Assembly: GCF_900107635.1 (NCBI RefSeq)
Contig: NZ_FNRD01000015.1
Coordinates: 62,001-126,000 of the forward strand
Origin: Flavobacterium gillisiae
Lineage (GTDB): Bacteria > Bacteroidota > Bacteroidia > Flavobacteriales > Flavobacteriaceae
DNA: 64,000 nt
Direction of reading: 5' to 3'
Shown: positions 45,101 through 53,503 of the stretch, one piece after another
Layout of the letters: each line of letters opens with the position of its first letter
Position numbering within the stretch: position 1 is the first letter of the stretch
Position numbers and translations under genes: made by a program
The notes under the pieces: generated by a model
Database searches by the model: none
What the model was told of the DNA's origin: nothing
What the model saw: the letters and a program-made list of their open reading frames with translations, nothing else

Positions 45101-45141
45101 CATTGCGTCAGATCTCATTGGGTGTGCAACTGGGTTTATAA
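42109..45141 (+). CDS. SusC/RagA-type TonB-dependent outer-membrane receptor
   Basis: 1010 residues. Signal peptide (about 1-31), then a carboxypeptidase-like domain (NQISGTITDGTGPLVGVTIT; about 45-110), the plug with PLAAMQGRMSGVNITQATGV, IQIRGINSIRAEGNEPLYIV and YGSRGANGVVLITTKKG, and a long 22-strand barrel ending in LRQISLGVQLGL with a C-terminal hydrophobic residue. It imports a ligand across the outer membrane with TonB energy. The SusD-type partner follows at once and then an S9 peptidase, which suggests a peptide rather than a glycan substrate. Confidence 0.95.
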   Translation: MKNNSFYKGRLAFWCLIVFGFLISYTPALSKTALKPIQYSPQQNQISGTITDGTGPLVGVTITIKGQQKGAISDFDGKFTINALPNDMLIFSFMGFKTLTIPVDGHSILAIRMQEDATSLQEVKINAGYYSVKESERTGSIAKITAKDIEKQPVTNPLAAMQGRMSGVNITQATGVPGGGFTIQIRGINSIRAEGNEPLYIVDGVPYSSQSLGFSSASSGILAGTTSPLNGINPSDLESIEVLKDADATAIYGSRGANGVVLITTKKGKAGKTKFNLNAYSSFGTLTRTLDLMHTDQYLSMRREAFSNDGITTYPGYAYDVNGKWDQTRYTNWQKELIGGTATTNNLQATLSGGSSGTQYLISGTMHKETTVFPGDAKYGKGALHTNLTHRTEDGRFKINFSANYTADKNILPPSDFTYKAAVLAPNAPALYDANGNLNWEKNSWTNPLATLNGRYTGTTAALIANTLLSYQILEGLELKTNLSYTDNRVEESRINPSTMYNPAFGIGSERSTLYLNNASSHSWTIEPQLNWLKKIGKSEINILAGATFQDQKSSQLAQTGSGFPSNGLIYNLAAASRLSISSNTFSEYKYQAFFGRINFNYKSKYILNATGRRDGSSRFGPGNRFANFAAVGAAWVFSKESFLDTSTFLSFGKLRASYGTSGNDQIGDYQFLDTYDVTGNNYNGIIGLQPSRLFNPNFAWETNKKLEIAIELGFVNDRVFLSTAYYRNRSSNQLVGIPLAGTTGFSSLQANLNATVQNSGLELELRVEPFRSKNFNWTSDVNLSLPKNKLLEFPNLESSPYANRYLIGQSISIQKVYHYTGINPQTGLYSFEDYDSDGQISSPNDQQWIEDTAPKWFGGFANQLSYKNWSMDFLFQFVKQKARNYLYNTSWAGDMVNQPVAIGNHWPLDGLNSQTQLYTTGENGEALDAWSSYSNSSATISDASYIRLKSLSLSYTIPTKGSAISTARVYLQAQNLLTFTNYKGADPENQSSFFIAPLRQISLGVQLGL

Positions 45142-45157
45142 CATAAAAATTAACAAG

Positions 45158-46555
45158 ATGAAATATTACAGACAAATACAAGTTGCATTAATAGCTGCTT
45201 TAATAGTTATTATATGCCTTTGGCTTTCTAGTTGCGATAGTTTTACTGAAACGGATCTCCCGAAGACGCAACTAATCAAAACTGCCGTTTTTCAAGATGT
45301 AAAAACAGCTACCGCAGCTCTTTCCGACTGCTATGCACAAATGCGAGATTACAGCATGATTTCAGGGAATTCTGATGGGCTTTCCAGTCTGTTAGGAAAT
45401 TATGCGGATGAATTAACCTACTACGGGGTTAGTGACTCCCCCTTACAAAACTTCTATTCCCATACACTGTTACCTTCCAATAGTGGGGTTTCCGTTTTAT
45501 GGAATTCTAGCTACAATCAAATTTACGCTGCAAACGCTATAGTAGAAGGTGTAGATAATTCAACAGCGATTACAGGAGATAATCGAAACCGCTTGAAGGG
45601 AGAAGCGCTGTTTATCCGTGCTTTTATACATTTTAATTTGGTGAACTTGTTTGGAGATATTCCCTATATCACCAGTACCGATTATAAAATAAACACTATG
45701 ATTTCAAAGCAGACCCAAGCAGACGTCTACAACCAAATTATAGCAGACTTACTAGAAGCAAAAGAGCTATTACCCGAGTCGTATACTTCCGCTCAACGAA
45801 TCCGTCCCAATAAATATACCGTTTCGGCCTTACTGGCTAGAGTATTTTTATATACAGAAAACTGGCAGTTAGCAGAGAATGAATCGAATGCAATTATTAA
45901 TAAAACAGTTCTTTACCAGTGGCAGGATAATTTAGATTTAGTTTTCTTGAAAGACAGTCCTTCCACGATTTGGCAATTGCACCCTGGTGTAGCGGGCTTA
46001 AATACAATAGAAGGTCGAACTTTTATTTTTACTAGTGCGCCGCCAAATATTGAAGCTATAAGTCCGGACTTACTCAATGCCTTTGAAACTGGAGATCAAA
46101 GAAAAAATCAGTGGTTGGGTAGTGTGAATGATGGAACAGACACCTATTATTTCCCTTTTAAATACAAGCTCGATACGAATTCAGGAACATCTCAGGAGTA
46201 TTCCATTATTTTTAGATTAGACGAGCAATACTTAATTCGAGCTGAAGCTAGAGTACATTTAGGAAAACTAGCTGAAGCCAAAAACGATATCAATAAGATA
46301 AGACAAAGAGCAACTTTAACAAATACGAGTTCTAGTACTCCAGAGGAACTATCACAAGCTGTCTTACAGGAGCGAAGAGTGGAATTGTTTACTGAATTCG
46401 GGCACCGTTGGTTTGACTTAAAACGTACTGGAAAAGCTGGTACTGTTTTGAGTGTAATTAAACCAGCATGGAAAGATAGAGATAATTTACTTCCACTACC
46501 TGCGTCTGAACTGCTAGCAAATAGTCATTTACTACCTCAAAATCAAGGATACTAA
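45158..46555 (+). CDS. SusD/RagB-type nutrient-binding lipoprotein
   Basis: 465 residues from ATG 45158, preferred over the in-frame upstream start at 45122 because the signal peptide begins here (ALIAALIVIICLWLSSC, lipobox Cys then DS). The core has SusD helices such as RLKGEALFIRAFIHFNLVNL and FGDIPYITSTDY, and the C-terminal QERRVELFTEFGHRWFDLKR that is diagnostic. It caps the SusC barrel outside the cell. The gene follows susC with a 16-bp gap. Confidence 0.95.
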   Translation: MKYYRQIQVALIAALIVIICLWLSSCDSFTETDLPKTQLIKTAVFQDVKTATAALSDCYAQMRDYSMISGNSDGLSSLLGNYADELTYYGVSDSPLQNFYSHTLLPSNSGVSVLWNSSYNQIYAANAIVEGVDNSTAITGDNRNRLKGEALFIRAFIHFNLVNLFGDIPYITSTDYKINTMISKQTQADVYNQIIADLLEAKELLPESYTSAQRIRPNKYTVSALLARVFLYTENWQLAENESNAIINKTVLYQWQDNLDLVFLKDSPSTIWQLHPGVAGLNTIEGRTFIFTSAPPNIEAISPDLLNAFETGDQRKNQWLGSVNDGTDTYYFPFKYKLDTNSGTSQEYSIIFRLDEQYLIRAEARVHLGKLAEAKNDINKIRQRATLTNTSSSTPEELSQAVLQERRVELFTEFGHRWFDLKRTGKAGTVLSVIKPAWKDRDNLLPLPASELLANSHLLPQNQGY

Positions 46556-46558
46556 ATT

Positions 46559-49198
46559 ATGAAAGACACTATCTTATTAATCAAAAAACATATAATTTTA
46601 CTTCTTTTTTTATTGGGATCTGTAACTATATGGGGACAGATATCAGTAAAAAGAAAAGTTTCTCCTGCTGATTACAGCCAATGGAGTACACTTAACTCCG
46701 AGAAATTAGCTGCTGATGGTAAGTGGCTGAGTTATAAATTGTCGTATGATTCAGGAAACGATACTATTTTTGTACAGCAAACTTATGGTAGCAAAAAATA
46801 TACTTTCCCTTTAGCAACAGACGAAAATTTCAGTCGAGATGGAAAATGGTGGGCTGCAATAGCACCCGAAAAAGGACTTGGGATATTGAATTTAAAAACT
46901 GGAAAATGCCAATGGACTGCAGATGTTGAATCGTATGAATTTCTAGCAAATGGTAAATATTTGGCTTTCCTTAAAAAAACTGGACTGGAGCAGGAACTCT
47001 GTATTCTGAATTTGAGAACTGGACAAAAATATAGTGCAAAAGACATTGCGGAATATCGTTCTAGTCCTAATGGGAAAATTGTGGTATTTATAACAAAGCA
47101 AGAAAACGCCGTAAAATTAATTTGGATTGACGACTACTTTCGTACTGCGGAAATAATTCAGAGTTCCGCAAAACGCTTTAAAAACTTGATTTGGAATAAA
47201 GATGCAAATGCACTGGCTTTTTTACAGGAACTCCCGCAGGATCAATACCAAGGAACCAATCACAAACTGTATTTCGTCAATCATATGGATGGGGTTCCCA
47301 ACCTGCATATTCTGGATCCCTTACTTGCTGAAGATATACTTAAGGGGCTGAAAATTGTAACACCGCCAGCAAAAAATCCTTTGGAGATGGCAACGGATGG
47401 CAAAAAGGTTTTCTTTTATACAACCGCTCCGAAATTGGAAAGCAAGGACAAGGAAATCGTACAGGTATGGGATGGTGCAACACCATGGACCTACCCTAGC
47501 CAAAAGAATTCAGAAAGCTGGCAATACAATTCCAAAATGGTAGTGTGGTGGCCCGAGGAAAACAAATTATTTAATATAGGAACCGAGGAGTTTCCAAAAA
47601 CGCAGTTAATGGCAGATGGAAATTATGCTTTAAACCATAATCCGCTGCAATATGAACCACAGTATGAAATTGCCAGTCCTGTTGATTATGTACTAACAGA
47701 TGTGCGTACTGGACAAAGCAAAAAAATACTGGAAAAACAGATCCGAAAATATGATTTTATCAAGAGTTCCGGTTCCGGAAATTTCATCAACTATTTTAAA
47801 GAAAAGCATTGGTGGGTTTACAATATTAAGGAGGATAGCCATATCAATCTGACATTGCCTTTGGGAATCCCCATAGATGAGGTGGATTATGATTGTGGAG
47901 GCACTGCCCCGCCTTACGGAAGTCCGGGATGGTCAGTGGATGAAAAATACCTGATTGTTTATGATCAATATGATATTTGGTTATTGTCTGCCGATGGAAA
48001 ATCACAAAAAAGAATAACACAAGGCCGTGAAAAACGTATTCAATACAGAATCGCAGAGGACAGCTATACGGATTCACTGTTGTTAGGAAATGCTGTTTTG
48101 ACTGGGAATAAATTTGACCTGTCTAAAGGGTTATTTGTGGAAGCTATTGGAGAAGACAAATCTTCAGGCTATTTTTATTGGCATCCAGAAGGAAACATAA
48201 AAAAAATGGTGTATAAAGACCTAATGATAGATCACTTGATAAAAGCAGAACAATCCGCAAGCTACATATACAGAGAACAGTCTTTTAAATTATCCCCAAG
48301 ATTGATGTTTAAGACTGAGAAAGAGAAACAGCCAAAAATTTTGATACAAACCAACCTACAACAGAACCATTTTGATTGGGGGCGTAACGAACTGATTTCC
48401 TATACCGACTCTAGAGGGACTCCATTACAGGGAGTGTTATACTATCCGTCCAATTTTCAAAAAGGCAAACAATACCCCATGATCGTACATATTTACGAAA
48501 AACAATCGAATATACTACATCATTATTTCAATCCAGCAGAAAATGCCCTGGATGCATTTCCTCTTACCAATTATACTTTGGACGGTTATCTCGTCTTATA
48601 TCCTGATATAGCGTATGAATTAGGTGAACCTGGTAAATCAGCTGCGGATTGTGTAGTAGCAGCAGTAAAAACAGTGACTGCAAAAGGGATAGTAGAAGAG
48701 CAACACATTGGATTGACGGGGGCCTCATTTGGCGGTTATGAAACAGCTTATATTGTGTCGCAAACCAATATTTTTGCTGCAGCGGTAGCAGGTTGTCCAC
48801 TTACCGACTTTGTTAGCCAATACCTTAGTCTGGATGGTACCGGCGGTACTACTAGGATGTGGAGATACGAATCGCAGCAACAACGCATGGGAGTATCCCT
48901 CTTTGAAGATTATCAGGGATACATTGAAAACTCAGTTGTAGCACAGGCTGCAAAAATCAACACCCCTTTATTAATATGGTCTGGCCTTGAGGATACAATG
49001 GTAAGTTGGACGCAAGGACTCGAACTACACTTAGCCTTGCGTAGGCTGCAAAAGCCAAACCAATTTTTAGTATATCCAGGAGAAAACCACTCCTTTTTAA
49101 AACGGGAGACAAAAAATGACTTGACACAACGTACCAAACAATGGTTCGATCATTATCTTAAGGAGAAACCCTTTAGAGATAATTTGAGTAGCAATTAA
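46559..49198 (+). CDS. S9-family prolyl oligopeptidase-like secreted peptidase
   Basis: 879 residues with an N-terminal signal (HIILLLFLLGSVTIWGQ). An N-terminal beta-propeller (for example SRDGKWWAAIAPEKGLGILN) precedes the alpha/beta hydrolase. The catalytic triad is S723 in GLTGASFGGYE, D812 in WSGLEDTMVSW and H844 in PGENHSF. S9 enzymes cut short peptides. Four bases separate it from susD, so it should act on the peptide handled by the SusCD complex. A terminator at 49205-49235 ends the operon. Confidence 0.93.
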   Translation: MKDTILLIKKHIILLLFLLGSVTIWGQISVKRKVSPADYSQWSTLNSEKLAADGKWLSYKLSYDSGNDTIFVQQTYGSKKYTFPLATDENFSRDGKWWAAIAPEKGLGILNLKTGKCQWTADVESYEFLANGKYLAFLKKTGLEQELCILNLRTGQKYSAKDIAEYRSSPNGKIVVFITKQENAVKLIWIDDYFRTAEIIQSSAKRFKNLIWNKDANALAFLQELPQDQYQGTNHKLYFVNHMDGVPNLHILDPLLAEDILKGLKIVTPPAKNPLEMATDGKKVFFYTTAPKLESKDKEIVQVWDGATPWTYPSQKNSESWQYNSKMVVWWPEENKLFNIGTEEFPKTQLMADGNYALNHNPLQYEPQYEIASPVDYVLTDVRTGQSKKILEKQIRKYDFIKSSGSGNFINYFKEKHWWVYNIKEDSHINLTLPLGIPIDEVDYDCGGTAPPYGSPGWSVDEKYLIVYDQYDIWLLSADGKSQKRITQGREKRIQYRIAEDSYTDSLLLGNAVLTGNKFDLSKGLFVEAIGEDKSSGYFYWHPEGNIKKMVYKDLMIDHLIKAEQSASYIYREQSFKLSPRLMFKTEKEKQPKILIQTNLQQNHFDWGRNELISYTDSRGTPLQGVLYYPSNFQKGKQYPMIVHIYEKQSNILHHYFNPAENALDAFPLTNYTLDGYLVLYPDIAYELGEPGKSAADCVVAAVKTVTAKGIVEEQHIGLTGASFGGYETAYIVSQTNIFAAAVAGCPLTDFVSQYLSLDGTGGTTRMWRYESQQQRMGVSLFEDYQGYIENSVVAQAAKINTPLLIWSGLEDTMVSWTQGLELHLALRRLQKPNQFLVYPGENHSFLKRETKNDLTQRTKQWFDHYLKEKPFRDNLSSN

Positions 49199-49204
49199 AA
49201 ACAA

Positions 49205-49235
49205 CAATGCTGGATTTTTTTAAAATCCAGCATTG
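49205..49235. terminator. Bidirectional terminator
   Basis: CAATGCTGGATTTT (49205-49218) and AAAATCCAGCATTG (49222-49235) are a perfect 14-bp stem with a T-only loop. It lies between the convergent peptidase and DUF6520-like genes and serves both. Confidence 0.85.
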
Positions 49236-49268
49236 TATTACCAATAAATATTGGTATACGAACGGTTA

Positions 49269-49532
49269 CTAAATTTTTTTAAATAGCACATCTGGACAAT
49301 CAGTTCCAGCAGCATTCAGACGATAAAGCTGCTGACCACTAGAGGTGCACATTAGTGGATTGGGAGCTGTTGAACACTTTACGTTTGTTTGTTCACAGGA
49401 AGCAGGGAGATGTCCATTAACATCAATTGTGCTACTCAAATTAGAGCTTGAAACATTGTTAGCGAAAGCTCCCGCAATCGCAAAAACAACTACTGCAATG
49501 GGAAATCCCATTTTTGAAAAATTTGTTTTCAT
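49269..49532 (-). CDS. DUF6520-like small exported peptide
   Basis: 87 residues from ATG 49532; the longer open frame to 49634 only adds residues before the signal peptide. It starts MKTNFSKMGFPIAVVVFAIA with a cleavable signal, then a short mature part with four Cys (SCEQTNVKCSTAPNPLMCTS and DCPDV). From memory this matches DUF6520, small secreted flavobacterial peptides of unknown role. It lies beside a MauE-type gene (disulphide chemistry) and the SusCD-S9 operon; the Cys residues are candidate disulphides. Could be a signalling or antimicrobial peptide, unproven. Confidence 0.72.
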   Translation of the reverse strand: MKTNFSKMGFPIAVVVFAIAGAFANNVSSSNLSSTIDVNGHLPASCEQTNVKCSTAPNPLMCTSSGQQLYRLNAAGTDCPDVLFKKI

Positions 49533-49660
49533 AATACTAAAATTAAAAGTTAATGATCTACTCTTTTTTACAGGTTTTCGATCGCCATCCTGATACTGCG
49601 CAGTATATTTTAATTCCTTTTTAATAAAGATCAAGGTGCATGTAAAATCTTAAATCCTCT

Positions 49661-51163
49661 TCATTGATAAGCATTAGTCCGTATCTTATATGTAACGATA
49701 GAATAATCGTATAGGGCTACAAAAACATCCTCAACTACCCTAAAATCAGTCATTTTTTGATTTAAAAGATTAGGAACATAAAAACTAAACAAATAGGTGT
49801 TTTTCATAAAATCATAGACATCAATAATAGATGATTTATCCCACATCTCTTCCGTTTCATAACGCCCCATTAGACCGGCATGAACAAAAAGATAATTACC
49901 AAAAGTTGCTGTTCTTTTATTTACTATGATTGGAGGAGCACTTAGCTTACTTTGATTTCTTGAATGAATAGTAGTTACTTTAATTTGCGCTCGACTAATT
50001 GTATCAATAGTATGACCTCGATGTACTAAATTTAAGCTATCATCACATACCAGATACTCATTGCGATAATAGTAAGTATAAAGGACTTTTTTTAATTGCT
50101 CATTATAAATTAAATTACCATCGGTATCAAAAACACCATCAATTTGCTTTTCCAATAGCTGCGGTGCTAATCTTACTTTAATCACATCATTAATTGTTAT
50201 AGTTCCTAAAACATTTTCATGATTTTTACTGCTTACTGAACGAATAGCAAAAGACTCCTTATTTATTGGCTCTCCTTTAACAAAATAAACTTTATCGTAC
50301 ATCCATAAACTGGCTTTCCAATCGGTAAGATTACCTCTAAAGATGCAAGGAACGGTACCGTCGATCAAATAAAAATACGGTGATTGGACACGTACTTGTA
50401 CAGAACGAAAAGGAAGGTTAGATTTGGAAAGTCTTATAACATAACTTTTTTTCGTTTGTAACCCAATGTCGATTACTATGATATGAAGAGGTGCCTCATA
50501 ATTACCTAGATAAACTTTGTTCTTCTCGATTCCGGCAATATAGAAGGACGGATGTTTTAAATCTAATTCATTATTTTTTGTAATTGGATGATGCGGAAAA
50601 CGACGAATAAAGTTGTTGCGATGATGAATAATATCTTCCGATAATATAAAAAGTAAAACTACAACAGCAATACTGCTCAATAAGGTGATAGAGACCGTTC
50701 TAAAAGTTCTATTATACTGATTCTTACTACCAACATATTTTGGGTTAAATAGTAACAGCATTATACCCGTAAATGCCAGTAGAACGAATAAAATATTAAA
50801 CACCAAATGCTCAGTCCAATCTAAATTTTCAAGTATTCCTCCACAAGAGCAAGGAATAGAAGAACTATAATTCAAGATAATAATAATGTATGTAGTAAAC
50901 ATAACCATCAAACTAAAAGCAGCAAAAAGACCCACAAGACGAAATCTTGGAACAAGTAAAAATAAGGCTATGATTAGTTCCACAATTGGAACTCCCCAAG
51001 ACACCCATCCTGCAAAAGCACTTAACAATGGCGACTGTCCCAGCTGCACCTGAAAGTTCTCAAAATCCAATAATTTACTCACAGCAGCATAAACAAAAAG
51101 CAGTATGTATAACAGGCAAATTATCTCAATGATTCCATTCTTTATTGTCGCACTTAAATTCAT
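49661..51163 (-). CDS. MauE/DoxX-type redox membrane protein with large C-terminal domain
   Basis: 500 residues. Four to five membrane spans in the first 170 residues (LLYILLFVYAAVSKLLDFEN, SWGVPIVELIIALFLLVPRF and others) with the CSCGG motif of the MauE/DoxX superfamily (SSIPCSCGGILENLDW). The C-terminal 330 residues are strand-rich, beta-propeller-like (VYLGNYEAPLHIIVID, NYLFVHAGLMGRYETEEMWD). MauE-type proteins handle electrons or thiols for secreted proteins, so the Cys-containing DUF6520-like peptide next door is a likely client. Confidence 0.8.
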   Translation of the reverse strand: MNLSATIKNGIIEIICLLYILLFVYAAVSKLLDFENFQVQLGQSPLLSAFAGWVSWGVPIVELIIALFLLVPRFRLVGLFAAFSLMVMFTTYIIIILNYSSSIPCSCGGILENLDWTEHLVFNILFVLLAFTGIMLLLFNPKYVGSKNQYNRTFRTVSITLLSSIAVVVLLFILSEDIIHHRNNFIRRFPHHPITKNNELDLKHPSFYIAGIEKNKVYLGNYEAPLHIIVIDIGLQTKKSYVIRLSKSNLPFRSVQVRVQSPYFYLIDGTVPCIFRGNLTDWKASLWMYDKVYFVKGEPINKESFAIRSVSSKNHENVLGTITINDVIKVRLAPQLLEKQIDGVFDTDGNLIYNEQLKKVLYTYYYRNEYLVCDDSLNLVHRGHTIDTISRAQIKVTTIHSRNQSKLSAPPIIVNKRTATFGNYLFVHAGLMGRYETEEMWDKSSIIDVYDFMKNTYLFSFYVPNLLNQKMTDFRVVEDVFVALYDYSIVTYKIRTNAYQ

Positions 51164-51418
51164 ATCTGTTCCTTTTTGGGTTAAACCGAATGCATTCTAA
51201 ATGTTCTCAACTTTGAAGTTTCTCTGGAAAAAGATTTTAAAGATTCAAAGTCTTGCCGATTATTTAAAACAATCATTCTTAAATACTTACCAAAATTACT
51301 GCCCTTTTTTTGGAAACATGATTTAAAAATCAAGCCAAAATATTTGAAAATCAAGCCGTTTTTCGAATAAAGATTCGAAACAGCTATTATTATTAGAAAA
51401 GGAGATAATTAAAACCAA

Positions 51419-51457
51419 AGAATGCCAAATACGCAGTATCCGCTTATTTGGCATTCT
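51419..51457. terminator. 13-bp hairpin, possible terminator
   Basis: AGAATGCCAAATA (51419-51431) and TATTTGGCATTCT (51445-51457) are perfectly complementary with a 13-nt loop. It lies downstream of the minus-strand gene 51482-51775, at the switch from cargo to mobilisation genes. The following T-run is weak. Confidence 0.55.
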
Positions 51458-51481
51458 ATTAGGTTCGCTTAATATCACATT

Positions 51482-51775
51482 CTACTTCGTGGTTCCACTC
51501 AACACGTTCAGTTTTTCACTTAGTTCTATCAGTCCGGCTTTTAATAGACACTCCCCACCTAGCGACCTCAACTCCTCCAAATTTTCTTCTGGAACACTGG
51601 TCAATAAGTTTGATGCTTTATCATCTACTTTAGCCAATAATCCACGTTCGATAACATGGTTTAATAACAATACATTTTTACGGGAGATTTTCAAATCAAT
51701 CTTCACCAGCTCATTCATTCCAGGGATACTAAGGATCGTATCAAAAACCTGGGCTACATCATTTGTTGTTAGCAT
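51482..51775 (-). CDS. Conserved conjugative-element protein, unknown
   Basis: 97 residues, soluble and helical. MLTTNDVAQVFDTILSIPGM, NELVKIDLKISRKNVLLLNH and VIERGLLAKV give a pattern I associate with the mobilisation end of flavobacterial elements, without known function. The overlapping plus-strand frame (51489-51791) is a shadow. It marks the start of the mob module. Confidence 0.6.
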   Translation of the reverse strand: MLTTNDVAQVFDTILSIPGMNELVKIDLKISRKNVLLLNHVIERGLLAKVDDKASNLLTSVPEENLEELRSLGGECLLKAGLIELSEKLNVLSGTTK

Positions 51776-51921
51776 AATCTTCTCGTTTTAAATTAATATT
51801 TCAGTACTCCAAAAATAAGAAGCTTACTCCAATTTATCCCAGTCAAAATATGATGAGGATTGGTCAAGGGATTTAGCTTTTTTACTTTAGTAAGCGGAAT
51901 CTGAATTATGAACCTGATAAA

Positions 51922-52833
51922 ATGTATGTTATGAATTTCAGCAACAATAGCTTTTCAATAGAGCAAGCCAAAGCAATAGATCTAGTTAATTACTTAAAGT
52001 CCTTGGGTTTTGAACCTGAAAAAATTAGGTACAATGACTACTGGTACCTTTCGCCATTTAGAGATGAAAAAGAAGCGTCTTTTAAAATCAATTGCAGATT
52101 AAATCGTTGGTATGACCACGGCCTTGGCAAAGGCGGAAACTTGATTGATTTTGGTATCGAATTTTACAAGTGTAGCATTCCTGAATTACTACGCAACTTA
52201 AGTGGTAATCTTTCTCTTCAACAGCCACTACTTTCCTCTTTAGAAAATAGTGTTCAGCAAGAACCTAAAATTAAGATTGTGGAAGTAAATACACTGACTT
52301 CGTATTCGCTACTACGCTATCTCGAACAGCGTACTATCCCAGTTGCAATTGCTCAACAGTTTTGCAAGGAAGTTCACTACAGTTTAAATGATAATACCTA
52401 CTACGGAATTGGTTTCAAAAATGATTTGGGAGGCTATGAAATTAGAAATCCCTATTTCAAAACAACAGCTTCACCAAAGGGAATAACCACCTTCGAGAAT
52501 GGCAGTGATGAGGTAGTCGTTTTTGAAGGCTTCTTTGACTATTTATCCTTTAAAGCGATGACCAAAAACCTTCCTAAAAATAGTCAGGATTTTGTCATTT
52601 TAAACTCTGTTTGTTTTTTCGAAAGAGCACGTCTTTTTATGGAAAATCATGAATCCATTCGGCTTTATCTTGACCGGGATGAAACAGGTCAAAGTTATAC
52701 CAAGCGTGCACTATCTCTGAGTACTAAATACAAGGATGAAAGTACGCTTTATCGAAATTATAAAGACCTCAACGATTGGTCAGTGAATTTTGGAAAGTCA
52801 AAAAAGAATAATTTGAGGCATAAAAACAGTTAG
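51922..52833 (+). CDS. Toprim/CHC2-like primase-related protein of the element
   Basis: 303 residues. The N-terminal half has the CHC2-like zinc-finger fold pattern (YLSPFRDEKEASFKINCRLN, RWYDHGLGKGGNLIDF), though it lacks a complete Cys/His set. The second half has a Toprim-like core: DEVVVFEGFFDYLSFKAM with the catalytic Glu, and IRLYLDRDETGQSYTKRALS with DxD (D-R-D). Such truncated primases are common in Bacteroidetes mobile elements and may prime the transferred strand. Starts at 51922 or 51931 are both plausible. Confidence 0.85.
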   Translation: MYVMNFSNNSFSIEQAKAIDLVNYLKSLGFEPEKIRYNDYWYLSPFRDEKEASFKINCRLNRWYDHGLGKGGNLIDFGIEFYKCSIPELLRNLSGNLSLQQPLLSSLENSVQQEPKIKIVEVNTLTSYSLLRYLEQRTIPVAIAQQFCKEVHYSLNDNTYYGIGFKNDLGGYEIRNPYFKTTASPKGITTFENGSDEVVVFEGFFDYLSFKAMTKNLPKNSQDFVILNSVCFFERARLFMENHESIRLYLDRDETGQSYTKRALSLSTKYKDESTLYRNYKDLNDWSVNFGKSKKNNLRHKNS

Positions 52834-53113
52834 CTACTATCCCACTTCTCATAGGGAATTAGTACTATCCCATGCAATCCCCTAAAAACAACTTTAATGA
52901 TCGAAGGCCATTACATGTAGCTAAAAGATTGCCACGTTCCTGCAATCGGCCAGATGTCCGGTTGTTAAACAACCGAGTCTGGCTGCCTATCACTCGGGAC
53001 TCGTGGGCAGTGAAACTGAAAAGCAAAAAAAGGCCTAAACACAATGAAATGAAGTATTATCGCTCCGCAAGGACAAGTTAAAAATATTGAATTAATGAGT
53101 AAAATGATAGATA
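52834..53113. other. Candidate origin of transfer (oriT)
   Basis: 280 bp without a gene, directly upstream of the mobC-relaxase operon, where oriT normally lies. It contains CGGTTGTT-A-AACAACCG (52959-52975), a nearly perfect hairpin, and CTGCC...GGGCAG with an inner CAC...GTG (about 52983-53010). Hairpins next to a nick site are typical of oriT. The nick site is not identified. Confidence 0.5.
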
Positions 53114-53503
53114 ATGGAAAAAGGAAATTCAAACCGAACACGCATAATTGGGCTGCGTTTAACTCCCTCCGAATATGCAAAAATAGAGCGCAAATGGAAA
53201 GCAAGTACCTGTCGAAAGCTGAGTGATTATGTGCGCAGAAGTCTTTTTGACAAGCCTATAGTGACTACCTACAGAGACGCTTCGTTGGACGAATTTATGC
53301 TGCAAATGATTCAGCTGCGAAAAGAGCTCAATGCAATAGGAAACAACTTTAATCAGTCTGTAAAAAAGCTTCATATTCTACAGCAGATTCCCGAATTTAA
53401 AAGTTGGTTGATTCGCTATGAGCTAGAAAGTAAAATCCTTTTTAATAAGATTGACGAAGTTAAAAAATCCATCCAAAAATTTGCAGAATTATGGTTACGG
53501 TAA
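53114..53503 (+). CDS. MobC-family relaxosome accessory protein (MobA of Bacteroidetes elements)
   Basis: 129 residues. RTRIIGLRLTPSEYAKIERK is a ribbon-helix-helix start, followed by LSDYVRRSLFDKP and RKELNAIGNNFNQSVKKLHI, the 'G-N-N-x-N-Q' motif of MobC proteins. They bind oriT and help the relaxase. The relaxase ATG overlaps its 3' end by 13 bp. Confidence 0.9.
   Translation: MEKGNSNRTRIIGLRLTPSEYAKIERKWKASTCRKLSDYVRRSLFDKPIVTTYRDASLDEFMLQMIQLRKELNAIGNNFNQSVKKLHILQQIPEFKSWLIRYELESKILFNKIDEVKKSIQKFAELWLR

Noticed and set aside
51489-51791. Plus-strand frame of 100 codons
   Set aside because: It is the antisense shadow of the minus-strand gene 51482-51775, which has better amino-acid character.
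52872-53204. Small open frames upstream of mobC on both strands
   Set aside because: They run through the hairpins of the probable oriT and have no family resemblance.
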